DNA of 64,000 nucleotides from Gammaproteobacteria bacterium LSUCC0112. Its GTDB lineage: Bacteria > Pseudomonadota > Gammaproteobacteria > Pseudomonadales > Pseudohongiellaceae. The position numbers were made by a program, and so were the translations under genes. This document shows positions 17,732 to 26,683 of this stretch, piece by piece. The stretch is taken from contig SPIB01000004.1 of assembly GCA_004535785.1 (NCBI GenBank), positions 200,633 through 264,632 of the forward strand, in the 5' to 3' direction. The notes below the pieces were generated by a model. The model made no database searches, was not told the DNA's origin, and worked only from the letters and a program-made list of their open reading frames with translations. Numbering within the stretch: position 1 is the stretch's first letter; each line of letters starts with the position of its first letter.

Positions 17732-18970
17732 TCATTTCGTGACGGGCGTCACCATCCACTCTCTTCCTTTGAGCATGCCGTTCCAGTACATCCAGGGGAG
17801 GAAGTCTTTTTTCAGAATCCATGCCGCGCGTGTGGGTTGAGTGCCATTGATGATCCAGTCCGGAAAACTGGGCAGCAGCTTGCCACCAAAACCGAACTCG
17901 GCCAACACAATTTTGCCCTTCTCAACCGTCAGTGGGCAGGAGCCGTAACCGTCATACTCGGCAATACCGCTGAGCACCCCCATATCGGACAAAATGTTCA
18001 CCGCTACAATCGGCGCCTGTTTACGCGCTGCGGCCATGGTTTTGGCATTGGGGGCATTCATCACATCCCCCAACGACCAGATATTAGTGTATTTCTTATG
18101 TTGCAAAGTCTTCTGATCCACATCAACCCAACCAGCAGCATCCACCAGTGGACTGCTGCGCACAAAATCAGGTGCCTGTTGCGGCGGGCATACGTGAATC
18201 ATATCAAAGTGAGTCTCTACCGTTTCTTTTGTACCGTCCGCGCCGGTTTTGACAAACCAGGCGGTTTTACTGTCACCGTCAATTTTCACCAGATTGTGCG
18301 TAAAATTGAGGGTGATCTGATACTTCTTCACATACTCCATCAATGCCGGCACGTAGTCCGCGACGCCAAAAAGCACGGCACCGGCATTGTACATATGCAC
18401 ATTGATTTTACTGCCGGTCAAACCCTGCCGGTGCCAATGATCAGACGACAAATACATGGCCTTCTGCGGCGCACCAGCGCACTTTATTGGCATCGGCGGC
18501 TGCGTAAAGATGGCCTTGCCTGATTTGAGCTCCTGCACCAGCTTCCAGGTATACGGCGCCAGATCAAAGCGATAGTTGGAGGTCACTCCGTTTTTACCCA
18601 AGGCTTCCGGCAAACCTTCGACGCCCGCCCAATTCAGTTTCAGGCCGGGCGCGACGATCAAACGGTCATACCCAATACGGGAGCCATCCTCCAGTTCCAC
18701 CTGATTGTTGTCAGGATCAAACCCGGCCACCGCCGCTTTTATCCAGGTCGTGCCTTTGGGAATCAGCGGGGCCATGGGGCGCTCGGTTGCTGCCACATCA
18801 AAGGCACCGCCACCGACCAGTGTCCACCCCGGTTGGTAATAGTTTTTTTCAGCCTTGTCGATCAAAGCAATCTGTAAATCGGGTTTGCGCTTAAGCAAAC
18901 TGGCGGCCACCGAGATCCCGCCCGCACCTGCGCCGACGATCACGATACTGAAATGCTGCTTGCTGCTCAT
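17732..18970 (-). CDS. sqr: Sulfide:quinone oxidoreductase, mitochondrial-like (type II)
   Basis: A 412-residue FAD enzyme that oxidises sulfide and passes electrons to the quinone pool. The amino terminus has the FAD fold IVIVGAGAGGISVA (residues 9-22), then YYQPGWTLVGGG, the conserved active-site cysteine segment MPIKCAGAPQKAMYL, and DVMNAPNAKTMAAARKQAP near the C-terminal FAD-contact region. The CAGAPQK segment is characteristic of the type II group, to which the mitochondrial enzyme belongs. The MSSKQ start at 18970, preceded by AGGAG, is used; a longer frame to 19153 is not credible. First gene of an SQR-BLH-SulP unit. No dedicated persulfide dioxygenase or rhodanese gene is visible next to it. 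Confidence 0.92.
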   Translation of the reverse strand: MSSKQHFSIVIVGAGAGGISVAASLLKRKPDLQIALIDKAEKNYYQPGWTLVGGGAFDVAATERPMAPLIPKGTTWIKAAVAGFDPDNNQVELEDGSRIGYDRLIVAPGLKLNWAGVEGLPEALGKNGVTSNYRFDLAPYTWKLVQELKSGKAIFTQPPMPIKCAGAPQKAMYLSSDHWHRQGLTGSKINVHMYNAGAVLFGVADYVPALMEYVKKYQITLNFTHNLVKIDGDSKTAWFVKTGADGTKETVETHFDMIHVCPPQQAPDFVRSSPLVDAAGWVDVDQKTLQHKKYTNIWSLGDVMNAPNAKTMAAARKQAPIVAVNILSDMGVLSGIAEYDGYGSCPLTVEKGKIVLAEFGFGGKLLPSFPDWIINGTQPTRAAWILKKDFLPWMYWNGMLKGREWMVTPVTK

Positions 18971-19171
18971 AAGGAAAACTCCTGTGTCTGCTGTATAGGC
19001 TATATTGAGTCTACTGTGCCACTTGCCAAGGGCAGGCGCAATGTTAAGGGTGTGACGGATTGTCGCAGGATAAAGATACTGATACCTGCTACACCAGTTA
19101 CAAATTAGTAGTGATTCCGCAACGTCAAAAAATGCTATAAACACCATCAGCAATTAAACATCGAGGCACCC

Positions 19172-20305
19172 ATGTCAACAAACAATAGCTTTTTACAAAT
19201 GTTCTCCACCATCACCGAATCCGGAGAACTCCGTCTTGAACTGCTCGAAAAACCCATCCCAACACCTGGCCCGGATCAGGTGCTGATCAGAATTGAAGCC
19301 ACACCCATTAACCCATCAGATCAGGGCGTGATGTTCGGCCGCGCCGATATCAGCGCCGCTCACACTACCGGCGCCGGCAACCAGCGCGTGCTGATCGCAC
19401 CGGTGCCCGCGCAGGCCATGCCCGCCATGAAAGCGCGTGTCGGGCAGGCGCTGGCCGTGGGTAACGAAGGCGCAGGTACCGTGGTGGCTACTGGCAGTTC
19501 CGAGCTGGCCCAAAGCCTGGCCGGCAAGCTGGTGGCGGTGATGGGCGGCAGCATGTATGCACAATACCGTTGTGTGGATGCCGCTGCGTGCCTGCCGCTG
19601 CTGGACGGCCATACCGCCAAAGACGGCGCCTCATGTTTTGTGAATCCGCTGACCGCACTGTCGATGATCGAAACCATGAAAATGGAAGGCCATACCGCGC
19701 TGATTCATACCGCCGCCGCATCAAACCTTGGCCAGATGCTGGTGCGCATCTGCCAGTCGGATGGCGTTGAGCTGGTCAATATTGTGCGCAAAGAAGAACA
19801 GGCTGCCTTGCTACGCGACATGGGCGCCAAACACGTGATTAATACCAGTTCAGATAACTTTATGGCTGAATTGACGGATGCCATTCATGCCACAGGTGCA
19901 ACGCTGGCCTTTGATGCCACCGGCGGCGGCACACTGGCGTCAGACATCCTGACCTGCATGGAAGCCGCAGCGGCACGCACTCCTGGCGCCTACAGCATTT
20001 ATGGATCGGTCAAACACAAGCAGGTGTATCTGTACGGCAACCTCGATGTGACTGCCACCAAGCTGCAACGCGCCTATGGCATGGCGTGGGGCGTGGGCGG
20101 CTGGTTGTTGCCCAACTTCCTTGCCAAAGCCGGCATGGAAGTTGCGGTGCGTTTGCGCGCGCGCGTGGCACGGGAACTAACCACCACCTTCGCCAGCCAC
20201 TACACCAATGAACTGTCATTGGCCGAGGCCCTTGATGCAGAGACCGTGCGCCAGTATTACGCCAAGCGTACCGGGGAGAAGTTCCTGATCTGTCCGCAGA
20301 AATAA
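19172..20305 (+). CDS. Zinc-type alcohol dehydrogenase-like (MDR) oxidoreductase
   Basis: A 377-residue medium-chain dehydrogenase/reductase. The GroES-like domain (30-150) contains NPSDQGVMFGRAD and VGNEGAGTVVATG, and the Rossmann domain (180-330) has AAASNLGQMLVRICQ as the cofactor loop. Structural and catalytic zinc cysteines are not evident, so it resembles the quinone oxidoreductase/trans-enoyl reductase branch. NAD(P)H-dependent reduction of a quinone or enone is likely; the substrate is unknown. It is divergent from the SQR gene, sharing a 200-bp intergenic region. Confidence 0.85.
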   Translation: MSTNNSFLQMFSTITESGELRLELLEKPIPTPGPDQVLIRIEATPINPSDQGVMFGRADISAAHTTGAGNQRVLIAPVPAQAMPAMKARVGQALAVGNEGAGTVVATGSSELAQSLAGKLVAVMGGSMYAQYRCVDAAACLPLLDGHTAKDGASCFVNPLTALSMIETMKMEGHTALIHTAAASNLGQMLVRICQSDGVELVNIVRKEEQAALLRDMGAKHVINTSSDNFMAELTDAIHATGATLAFDATGGGTLASDILTCMEAAAARTPGAYSIYGSVKHKQVYLYGNLDVTATKLQRAYGMAWGVGGWLLPNFLAKAGMEVAVRLRARVARELTTTFASHYTNELSLAEALDAETVRQYYAKRTGEKFLICPQK

Positions 20306-20360
20306 TTTGGCATTTTCCCGGCAACATGACCGATGAACGATGATTCATAAACCCGGACCG

Positions 20361-20735
20361 ATGACATTACAAGCATTCAACGCGTTTTGCGCCTCACTAC
20401 CCGCCACCACACACGTCATTCAATGGGGTAATGCCGATGTGTGGAAGGTGGGCGGTAAGGTGTTTGCCATCGGAGGCTGGCAAGTGCCCACGCTCGAGAC
20501 AGCCGGCAGACTTGCCTTTTCTTTCAAAACATCGGCATTGAACTTCGACATTCTGAAAGACGAGCCGGGTTTTCGCCCAGCACCCTATTTGGCATCACGG
20601 GGATTCAAGTGGATACAACACTTTGATGAATCGACTAAACCGGAGGATGAACTTAAATACTATTTGAGTGAATCGCATCGGCTGGTGGCGCTGGGTCTAA
20701 GCAAAAAGAAGCAACGCGAGCTTGGGTTGCTTTAA
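20361..20735 (+). CDS. MmcQ/YjbR family protein
   Basis: A 124-residue member of the MmcQ/YjbR (CyaY-like fold) family: THVIQWGNADVWKVGGKVFAI, the FKTSALNFDILKDEPGFRPAPYLASRGFKWIQ core and a C-terminal helix LGLSKKKQREL. The family is often annotated as DNA-binding, but its role is not proven. ATG at 20361 gives the family-like MTLQAFNAFC amino terminus; ATG at 20340 would add seven residues. Confidence 0.85.
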   Translation: MTLQAFNAFCASLPATTHVIQWGNADVWKVGGKVFAIGGWQVPTLETAGRLAFSFKTSALNFDILKDEPGFRPAPYLASRGFKWIQHFDESTKPEDELKYYLSESHRLVALGLSKKKQRELGLL

Positions 20736-20840
20736 GTGTTTCGGCCAATCACCGCCTCACCCGGACAAACAGCCTTCAACTGTCGACTGTTTTACGCTTA
20801 TCATCCCGCCATCACAACACAGACAAACAGGAAAACAATC

Positions 20841-21323
20841 TTGAAAACATGGACTCACGGGATTGCGCCAGCGCTCGCAACATGGCTGGTGCTGGCCGCC
20901 CCGCTGCAGGCGCAGGTTTTCCCACGCGGCAACGGCATCGCCCTGACAGGCAAGACACAGTTCGACCTGTACGTGCAGATGAATGACTGGCGTGACATGC
21001 CACAGGATGTTGACAGTTTCCGACTGGCAACACTGCGGCAATTTGAGCAATCCCTGCTGGAAGAAGGCATCCGACGCCGTCCGGCCAACCGCAACTATCT
21101 GGTGTGCGCGGTACAGGCAACCCTTGCAGGTGATCAGGTTGCTTACACCACCACAGTGGAATATTGGGAGCTGGAGTCAACCAAGGTGAACTCCCTGCTC
21201 TGGCAACACGGTGGCATCAACACCGTGGCGGCCAATTGCTTTAATGAGCAACTGGTGGCTGGGGAGTGTGTAACGCGTTTTATGGCTGAATGGTCACGCT
21301 GGAATTCCACCACAGATCGTTGA
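20841..21323 (+). CDS. Exported protein of unknown function
   Basis: I do not recognise the family. The likely start is TTG at 20841 behind AGGAAA; this yields a classic signal peptide (MKTWTHG, hydrophobic stretch APALATWLVLAAPLQA, cleavage at AQA-QVF). The mature part of about 135 residues has two candidate disulfide cysteine pairs (NYLVCAV, NCFNEQL, GECVTRF) and is otherwise mixed alpha/beta. It follows the MmcQ gene by about 100 nt and converges with the response regulator, with only one base between stop codons. Confidence 0.65.
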   Translation: MKTWTHGIAPALATWLVLAAPLQAQVFPRGNGIALTGKTQFDLYVQMNDWRDMPQDVDSFRLATLRQFEQSLLEEGIRRRPANRNYLVCAVQATLAGDQVAYTTTVEYWELESTKVNSLLWQHGGINTVAANCFNEQLVAGECVTRFMAEWSRWNSTTDR

Positions 21324-21324
21324 T

Positions 21325-21969
21325 CTACGGCTCCAATAACCCCGCACGCATCGCAATAATCGCCAGTTCTGCGCTGTTGGCAGCGTCGAGTTTCTGCTTG
21401 ATGTTGTACAAATGGGTACCGATGGTGCGCGGACTCAGCGACATAACGTCCGCAATGTCCTGCACCGACTTCCCCTTGGCCAACTCAATAAACACTTTGA
21501 ATTCCTTTTCACTCAACGCATCCACCGGATTTTTAGATCCAGACACCTGCTCCATGGCCATGGCCTGAGCGATCTGAGGCTCCAGATAGAGGTGTCCTTT
21601 ATGCGCGGCGCGAATCGCCTCCATCAATACTTCAGCTGCGCTGCGTTTGGTCAGGTAACCGGCCGCCCCTGCCTTGAGCACACGTCGGGCATGCATCACA
21701 TCTTCATGGGCCGAGAGCACCAGAATTTTCTGTTGTGGATCTTTAGCCAACACCCGGTCAATGGCTTCCAGTCCACCAATACCGGGCATGGAAATGTCCA
21801 TCACCAAAACATCCGGCGCCAGCGCCTGAAACAGCCGGACCGCTTCCTCGCCGCTCTGCGCCTCACCGATCACCTCAATATCCGGCGAGCCTTGCAATAA
21901 CAACTTGAATCCCATGCGCACAACTGCATGATCATCAACCAACATGACTTTAATACGGTGGTTGCTCAT
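21325..21969 (-). CDS. NarL/LuxR-family response regulator (MoxX-like)
   Basis: A 214-residue response regulator with a receiver domain (DD at 12-13, phospho-Asp in VLVMDISMPG near residue 58, Lys in YLTKRSA near 108) and a LuxR-type helix-turn-helix (LSEKEFKVFIELAKGKSVQDIADVMSLSPRTIGTHLYNI, about 150-190). Its start overlaps the upstream kinase stop by 4 nt. Given that the kinase has a MoxY-type sensor region and that pqqA is divergent from this operon, control of PQQ synthesis or of PQQ-dependent dehydrogenases is the likely role. Confidence 0.88.
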   Translation of the reverse strand: MSNHRIKVMLVDDHAVVRMGFKLLLQGSPDIEVIGEAQSGEEAVRLFQALAPDVLVMDISMPGIGGLEAIDRVLAKDPQQKILVLSAHEDVMHARRVLKAGAAGYLTKRSAAEVLMEAIRAAHKGHLYLEPQIAQAMAMEQVSGSKNPVDALSEKEFKVFIELAKGKSVQDIADVMSLSPRTIGTHLYNIKQKLDAANSAELAIIAMRAGLLEP

Positions 21970-23321
21970 GGTTGTTCCACCATCACCGGCAGGGTTGCCA
22001 CAATCAGCGTGCCGCTGTCGGGCCGCGATTCGATGCGTACATCCCCACCAAAGGCATGCACACGCTCTTTGATGCCCAGCATGCCAAATCGTTGGCCTTC
22101 CGAGTATTCCGACCCCAGCCCTTTGCCGTCATCACTGACTCGCATCTCCAGACAAACAGGCGTTGATTGTGTGAGCGACAGCGCCACAGTCACCCGCGAT
22201 GCCGCTGCGTGCTTGACAACATTGGTCAGGCATTCCTGAACAACACGATACACCGTGATATTCAGCTTTTCATCAAACTGATCCAGGCCATCACCCATCA
22301 ACAGTTCAACCGTCAACAAGGGATGTTGGCGCCGATACTGGGAGACCAGTTCAGTGATGGCATCGGACAACCCCAGATTGTCCAACGCACTGGGGCGCAA
22401 TTGCCGGATCATGGAATGCACCACATCGTAAATATGCGACGCAACGTCGACAATGGTCTCTGCGTTTTGGCGGGTTTCGTCCTGTTTGTCTTCCACCCGA
22501 TTGGCGATGGCGGTGCCGATGGTTTTTATGGCGGTGACACACTGCCCAAGTTCATCGTGCAACTCTCTGGCAATCGATTTGCGTTCTTCTTCCAATTTCT
22601 CATGGATCAGCTGAGTGAGCTGGCGATTCTGTTCCAGCTCGCGCTCGGTGGTGAGCGCGCGCTCCAGTGACGTCGCCATGCTGTTAAAGGTGTGGCCTAT
22701 GGCATTAAATTCCGGCAAATCGTAACTGTTGAGACGCACACGGTAGTTGCCTTTTTCCATATCGGACATCGCCACCACGATGTCCTTGAGTGGTTGCATT
22801 GTACGCCCCAACACGCGAAAGACGGCGATGTTTAACAACAGTAAAAACACCACAATAAACAGCGCAAAGCGCGTGAGTTCGTCCCAGGCATCCAGCACGG
22901 AACGCGACGAGTCTGGCGTAATCAGCATCGAGCCCTCCCGCAATGAAAGCCGTACCGCTGCAATGTTGGGAGCCACCAGTGCGGCGAACCAGTCAGGTGC
23001 CCAACGTCCCAATTTATACTCTGACGGCGGCGACTCATAAATCAGCGTGTTGTTCCTGTCGTAGAGGCGCACCTCGTTGGCGCGCACACGCCCCACGCTG
23101 CGCAGGTATTGAGTCAAGTTTGCAAGCGGATCGGGTGCCTCTGCCGTGTAAACCGGCGATAACAAAATAGACTCCAGCAACTGGATAGTGACGCGGGTGC
23201 CCGCCTCGATTTCCTGTCCAATCGACTTGCGCTTGTAGTCGATCAGCACGTAGGTCATGACGGCAATACACAACAAGCCAATCAGCGAAATGGCGAGGTT
23301 CACCCTGAAACGAAGACTCAT
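21966..23321 (-). CDS. Sensor histidine kinase with MoxY-like periplasmic domain
   Basis: A 451-residue kinase: membrane helix at 8-28, periplasmic region 29-150 resembling the LapD/MoxY N-terminal domain, second helix about 150-170, HAMP (170-225), a HisKA_3 dimerisation helix with the phospho-His in RELHDELGQ near 256, and an HATPase domain with NVVKHAAASRV, SDDGKGLG and RFGMLGIKERV. It belongs to the NarX/DegS type. It overlaps the iminopeptidase gene upstream and the regulator gene downstream by 4 nt each, so all three are one translationally coupled operon. MoxY kinases control methanol dehydrogenase genes in methylotrophs; the ligand here is unknown. Confidence 0.85.
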   Translation of the reverse strand: MSLRFRVNLAISLIGLLCIAVMTYVLIDYKRKSIGQEIEAGTRVTIQLLESILLSPVYTAEAPDPLANLTQYLRSVGRVRANEVRLYDRNNTLIYESPPSEYKLGRWAPDWFAALVAPNIAAVRLSLREGSMLITPDSSRSVLDAWDELTRFALFIVVFLLLLNIAVFRVLGRTMQPLKDIVVAMSDMEKGNYRVRLNSYDLPEFNAIGHTFNSMATSLERALTTERELEQNRQLTQLIHEKLEEERKSIARELHDELGQCVTAIKTIGTAIANRVEDKQDETRQNAETIVDVASHIYDVVHSMIRQLRPSALDNLGLSDAITELVSQYRRQHPLLTVELLMGDGLDQFDEKLNITVYRVVQECLTNVVKHAAASRVTVALSLTQSTPVCLEMRVSDDGKGLGSEYSEGQRFGMLGIKERVHAFGGDVRIESRPDSGTLIVATLPVMVEQP

Positions 23322-24292
23322 CTTTTTCCCCCGGCTGACTGACTGATCAAGCGATCACGCATGGCGTCGACTTCCTCTCTTAATGCCAGCGCCAGGCTGC
23401 CTGAGGTGGCGCTGTGCCCGGCATTGTCCACCATGCGCAATCTGGCAAACGGCAGGCGCTGACTCAGATGCCAGGCGGTGTTTGGCGGGCACACCAGATC
23501 CATCCGGCCTTGCACGATGGTGACTGGCAGCTCAATGGTATGTGCGGCGTCCAGCAACGGACTGCCGGCCAAAAAACACTGATGACTCAAATAATGTAAA
23601 TGCACCCGGGTGCTGTGTAATGTGTCTTGCACAAATGTGCCTGACGGCAGACTGGTTTGAGTTAATGACTGCGACGCCGCCCCTATCGGCATAGTCGCCA
23701 TGATCTGCATCTCATAGTTTGCCCAGCGCACGGCAGCGTCAGCGGCGCGCTTGTCATCTGCATCGTTAACCGCCCGATAATAAAACTCCACCAGATCCGC
23801 TGAGCCGGCGCAGGCAAACTGTGCCCAGGCTTCCGGGGCAAACCGCGACAGACCTTGTGTGTACCAATCCACCTCTGCTTGTGTGCCGAGAAAAACGCCG
23901 CGCAGGATCAGCTCATCCAGCGACTGCGGATAACGCAGTGCATACGCCAGCGCTAGCGTGCTGCCCCAGGATCCGCCAAGAATACTGATGTTGCGGGTGA
24001 TGCCCAGCGCATCACGGATGGCAAGGATGTCATCTGCCAGCAAAGATGTCGTGTTCTCCCGCGTCTCACCCGCCGGCACTGATTTTCCACAACCCCGCTG
24101 ATCAAACAGCACAATCTCAAAAAACTGCGGATCAAAATAGCGTCGGTGAATCACCCGTGTCTGACTGCCCGGGCCTCCATGCAGGAAAAATATCGGGTAA
24201 CCGCCCGGTTTTCCGCTACGTTCCACATAAAGGCTATGGCGCGATGACACCGGAATCATTCGGGTATCAAAGGGCTCAATGTCTGGATACAA
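23318..24292 (-). CDS. pip: Proline iminopeptidase (alpha/beta hydrolase)
   Basis: A 324-residue S33-family peptidase that removes N-terminal proline from peptides. It has the oxyanion motif HGGPGS, DQRGCGKS, the nucleophile elbow GGSWGS (Ser near 114), VQGRMDLVCPP carrying the acid, and the C-terminal DNAGHSA with the catalytic His. Length and order of motifs are normal. It is unusual as the first gene of a two-component operon, and it is divergent from pqqABCDE. Because the PQQ pathway needs a peptidase after PqqE, and because PqqA here has Pro at position 5, a part in trimming the cross-linked peptide is conceivable, but this is speculation. Confidence 0.88.
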   Translation of the reverse strand: MYPDIEPFDTRMIPVSSRHSLYVERSGKPGGYPIFFLHGGPGSQTRVIHRRYFDPQFFEIVLFDQRGCGKSVPAGETRENTTSLLADDILAIRDALGITRNISILGGSWGSTLALAYALRYPQSLDELILRGVFLGTQAEVDWYTQGLSRFAPEAWAQFACAGSADLVEFYYRAVNDADDKRAADAAVRWANYEMQIMATMPIGAASQSLTQTSLPSGTFVQDTLHSTRVHLHYLSHQCFLAGSPLLDAAHTIELPVTIVQGRMDLVCPPNTAWHLSQRLPFARLRMVDNAGHSATSGSLALALREEVDAMRDRLISQSAGGKR

Positions 24293-24357
24293 ACTGTTGA
24301 TAGGTCACTCCCCACAAATAAAACGCGCTGCTGACCTGTTTACATGGACCGACCTGC

Positions 24358-24398
24358 TTTGCCAAGGGTGGCAAACACAATCTCATGAAAATCATGAG
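24358..24398. promoter_or_regulatory. Two adjacent inverted repeats in the pip/pqqA divergent region
   Basis: TTTGCCA-AGGG-TGGCAAA (24358-24375) and CTCATGA-AAA-TCATGAG (24382-24398) are both perfect 7-bp inverted repeats. Their centres are about 24 bp apart, near two helical turns, within the 290-bp region that must hold promoters of both pqqA and the pip-kinase-regulator operon. They are good operator candidates, perhaps for the LuxR-type regulator of that operon. Confidence 0.5.
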
Positions 24399-24582
24399 CC
24401 GTATTTGCTGATAATCCTGCAGCGCCGGTGTGAAAGACAGTGCCAAGATCAACCCGTCATGCACCACTTGCCGCTGCCGTTAACAACTGTTTCAGCAGTC
24501 AGCTTGCCAGCATGACCCCGACAGCATAGCAGTCCGCTCTGCCCCGCCGGGTTAACTCACTGTTACCGAGGAGAAGACAATT

Positions 24583-24654
24583 ATGTGGATCAAGCCTGCT
24601 TACACTGAAATGCGTTTTGGTTTTGAAGTCACGATGTACGTTGCCAACCGTTAA
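24583..24654 (+). CDS. pqqA: PQQ precursor peptide PqqA
   Basis: A 23-residue peptide, [18 protein letters not shown] then YVANR, that is the substrate for PQQ. Glu15 and Tyr19 show the obligatory E-x3-Y spacing; PqqE joins them by a C-C bond and the pair becomes PQQ. The ATG follows GAGGAGAAG. The gene is followed by a stable hairpin and then pqqB. Confidence 0.97.
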   Translation: MWIKPAYTEMRFGFEVTMYVANR

Positions 24655-24673
24655 TCAAACGGCAACCGCACGG

Positions 24674-24714
24674 AAGGGGACAGAGTCGCCTCGCAACAGG
24701 GACTCTTTCCCCTT
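24674..24714 (+). repeat. Hairpin between pqqA and pqqB (REP-like)
   Basis: A 14-bp inverted repeat with one mismatch, AAGGGGACAGAGTC (24674-24687) and GACTCTTTCCCCTT (24701-24714), with a 13-nt loop. It could act as a partial terminator or as a 3' stabiliser, letting pqqA be expressed above pqqBCDE as is common for this operon. The AAGGGGACAGAGTC form is reminiscent of REP sequences near RAYT genes, like the repeat at 17.6 kb but of different sequence. Confidence 0.75.
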
Positions 24715-24750
24715 GTGGGTCCAGTCACATAACACTGCTGAGGCAACGCC

Positions 24751-25668
24751 ATGAGAGTACGAGTATTGGGCTCTGCAGCCGGTGGCGGTTTTCCGCAATG
24801 GAACTGCAATTGCCCCAACTGCGATGGCGTGCGCAAGGGCACCATTGCCGCAACACCCCGCACACAGTCTTCCATTGCCATCAGTAGCGACAATATCAAC
24901 TGGCTGCTGTTTAACGCCTCGCCCGACATACTGGCGCAGTTTCAGCGTTTCCCGGAACTACAACCCGCGCGCAAGATCCGCGACACCGCGGTCAAAGCCA
25001 TTGTGCTGATGGACGCGCAAATCGACCATACCACAGGGCTGTTTATGCTGCGTGAGGGAAAGACACCACTCAACATTTACTGCACAGACATGGTTCACGA
25101 GGATCTGACTCAGGGCAACCCCATCTTCAACATCCTGAAACATTTTTGTGGTGTGTCCTGGCACGCGATTACTACCGCACCGGGCAACAGCTTTTTTGTT
25201 GAAGGCATTAACAACATTCGTATCACTGCTGTGCCCTTGAGCAGCAAAGCACCACCGTATTCGCCACATCGGCATGACCCTCACGAGGGCGACAACATCG
25301 GCATCCAACTCCATGATTTGCGCAGCGGCAAAAAACTGTTCTATGCCCCCGGACTGGCGGCCATCGAAGCGCATGTGCTGCCGTTTATGCAGCAAGCCGA
25401 CTGCCTGATGGTGGATGGCACCTGTTGGAGCAATGATGAAATGCGCACATTGGGCATCAGCCAGACGCTGTCACTTGAGATGGGACACCTGCCCCAGTCT
25501 GGTGAGGGTGGCATGATTGAGATTCTGCGCCCACTCAAGGCCTCACGCAAAATTCTTATTCATATCAACAACACCAATCCTATTCTGCGCGACGACTCAC
25601 CAGAAAGACTCATCTTGAACAGCGAGAACATCGACGTCGCCTTCGATGGCATGGACTTCAGCTTATGA
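24751..25668 (+). CDS. pqqB: PQQ biosynthesis protein PqqB
   Basis: A 305-residue metallo-beta-lactamase-fold oxygenase that hydroxylates the tyrosine moiety of the cross-linked intermediate. The amino terminus [19 protein letters not shown] and NCPNCDG (zinc-site cysteines) are diagnostic, with [10 protein letters not shown] as the remnant metal motif. Stop overlaps the pqqC start by 4 nt. Confidence 0.97.
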   Translation: MRVRVLGSAAGGGFPQWNCNCPNCDGVRKGTIAATPRTQSSIAISSDNINWLLFNASPDILAQFQRFPELQPARKIRDTAVKAIVLMDAQIDHTTGLFMLREGKTPLNIYCTDMVHEDLTQGNPIFNILKHFCGVSWHAITTAPGNSFFVEGINNIRITAVPLSSKAPPYSPHRHDPHEGDNIGIQLHDLRSGKKLFYAPGLAAIEAHVLPFMQQADCLMVDGTCWSNDEMRTLGISQTLSLEMGHLPQSGEGGMIEILRPLKASRKILIHINNTNPILRDDSPERLILNSENIDVAFDGMDFSL

Positions 25669-26414
25669 CAACTGATAACAAAGACGTACTGACACCCTGG
25701 ACTGCCGCAGAATTTGAAGCAAAACTGCGCGCTAAAGAAGCGTGTTACCACATCTTTCATCCTTTTCATCTTGCCATGAACAGTGGGCAGTGCACCAAGG
25801 CACAAGTTCAGGGCTGGGTATTAAATCGTTTTTACTACCAGATCATGATCCCGATCAAAGATGGCGCGGTGTTGTCGAATATGCCCGATAAAGAACATCG
25901 ACGTTTGTGGATACAGCGCATCATTGATCACGATGGACTAGAGGGAGATGAGGGCGGCATTGAAGCTTGGCTGGCATTGGCCGAAGCTGTGGGTTTGACG
26001 CGTGATGAGGTGCTGTCCCTTAACAGAGTGGAGCCGGGCGTACGTTTTGCCGTCGATGCCTATGTGAACTTTGCCAGAAAAGCGCCATGGCAGGAGGCGG
26101 TATGTTCATCACTCACCGAATTGTTTGCGCCCACCATTCACCAGAAACGCCTGGACAATTGGCCTGAACATTACCCGTGGATTGATGCGCGTGGATATTT
26201 CTATTTCCGCAAGCGGCTTTCGGAGGCGCGTCGTGATGTCGAACACGGGCTGCGTGTCACACTCGAGCACTTCAGAACCAGAGCTGAACAGGAACGTGCA
26301 TTGAGCATTCTGCAGTTTAAACTGAATGTGCTATGGGCCATGCTGGACTCTATTCAGGTGAGATACGGCATTTGCGAATCTCAACGCGGCGCAATCGTGA
26401 GGATGGCCCCGTGA
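25665..26414 (+). CDS. pqqC: Pyrroloquinoline-quinone synthase PqqC
   Basis: The 249-residue cofactor-free oxidase that performs the final ring closure and eight-electron oxidation to PQQ. The family helices are clear: [16 protein letters not shown], the NRFYYQ segment, [26 protein letters not shown] and [17 protein letters not shown]. Coupled to pqqB upstream (ATGA overlap) and pqqD downstream (GTGA overlap). Confidence 0.97.
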   Translation: MTTDNKDVLTPWTAAEFEAKLRAKEACYHIFHPFHLAMNSGQCTKAQVQGWVLNRFYYQIMIPIKDGAVLSNMPDKEHRRLWIQRIIDHDGLEGDEGGIEAWLALAEAVGLTRDEVLSLNRVEPGVRFAVDAYVNFARKAPWQEAVCSSLTELFAPTIHQKRLDNWPEHYPWIDARGYFYFRKRLSEARRDVEHGLRVTLEHFRTRAEQERALSILQFKLNVLWAMLDSIQVRYGICESQRGAIVRMAP

Positions 26415-26683
26415 GCCTGCCACACGACAAAGCACTGCGCTTTGCAAAGCAGTACAAACTGCAGTGGGAGAGCGCACAGAACGCCTGGGTGTTGCTTTAC
26501 CCGGAAGGTCTGGTCAAATTGGCCGGCAGTGCCGGTGAGATACTGCAGCGTATCGACGGCAGCACCAGTGCGCTTGATATCGTCAGCACACTGGAAGCGA
26601 TCTACCCGGGTGCGGACCTTAAACAAGACGTCATCGACTTTCTGGAGCATGCCCATGACAAAGGCTGGATCATCAGTGCCTGA
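26411..26683 (+). CDS. pqqD: PqqA-binding chaperone PqqD
   Basis: A 90-residue RRE-type peptide chaperone that presents PqqA to PqqE. Start GTG at 26411 overlaps the pqqC stop (GTGA). Family features: [24 protein letters not shown], a [15 protein letters not shown] core and the C-terminal winged-helix part ending HDKGWI. It overlaps pqqE by 29 nt, so the two are tightly coupled. Confidence 0.95.
   Translation: MSLPHDKALRFAKQYKLQWESAQNAWVLLYPEGLVKLAGSAGEILQRIDGSTSALDIVSTLEAIYPGADLKQDVIDFLEHAHDKGWIISA

Noticed and set aside
17672-18523. 283-codon plus-strand open frame
   Set aside because: It lies antisense to SQR, whose motifs are unmistakable, and has no family features.
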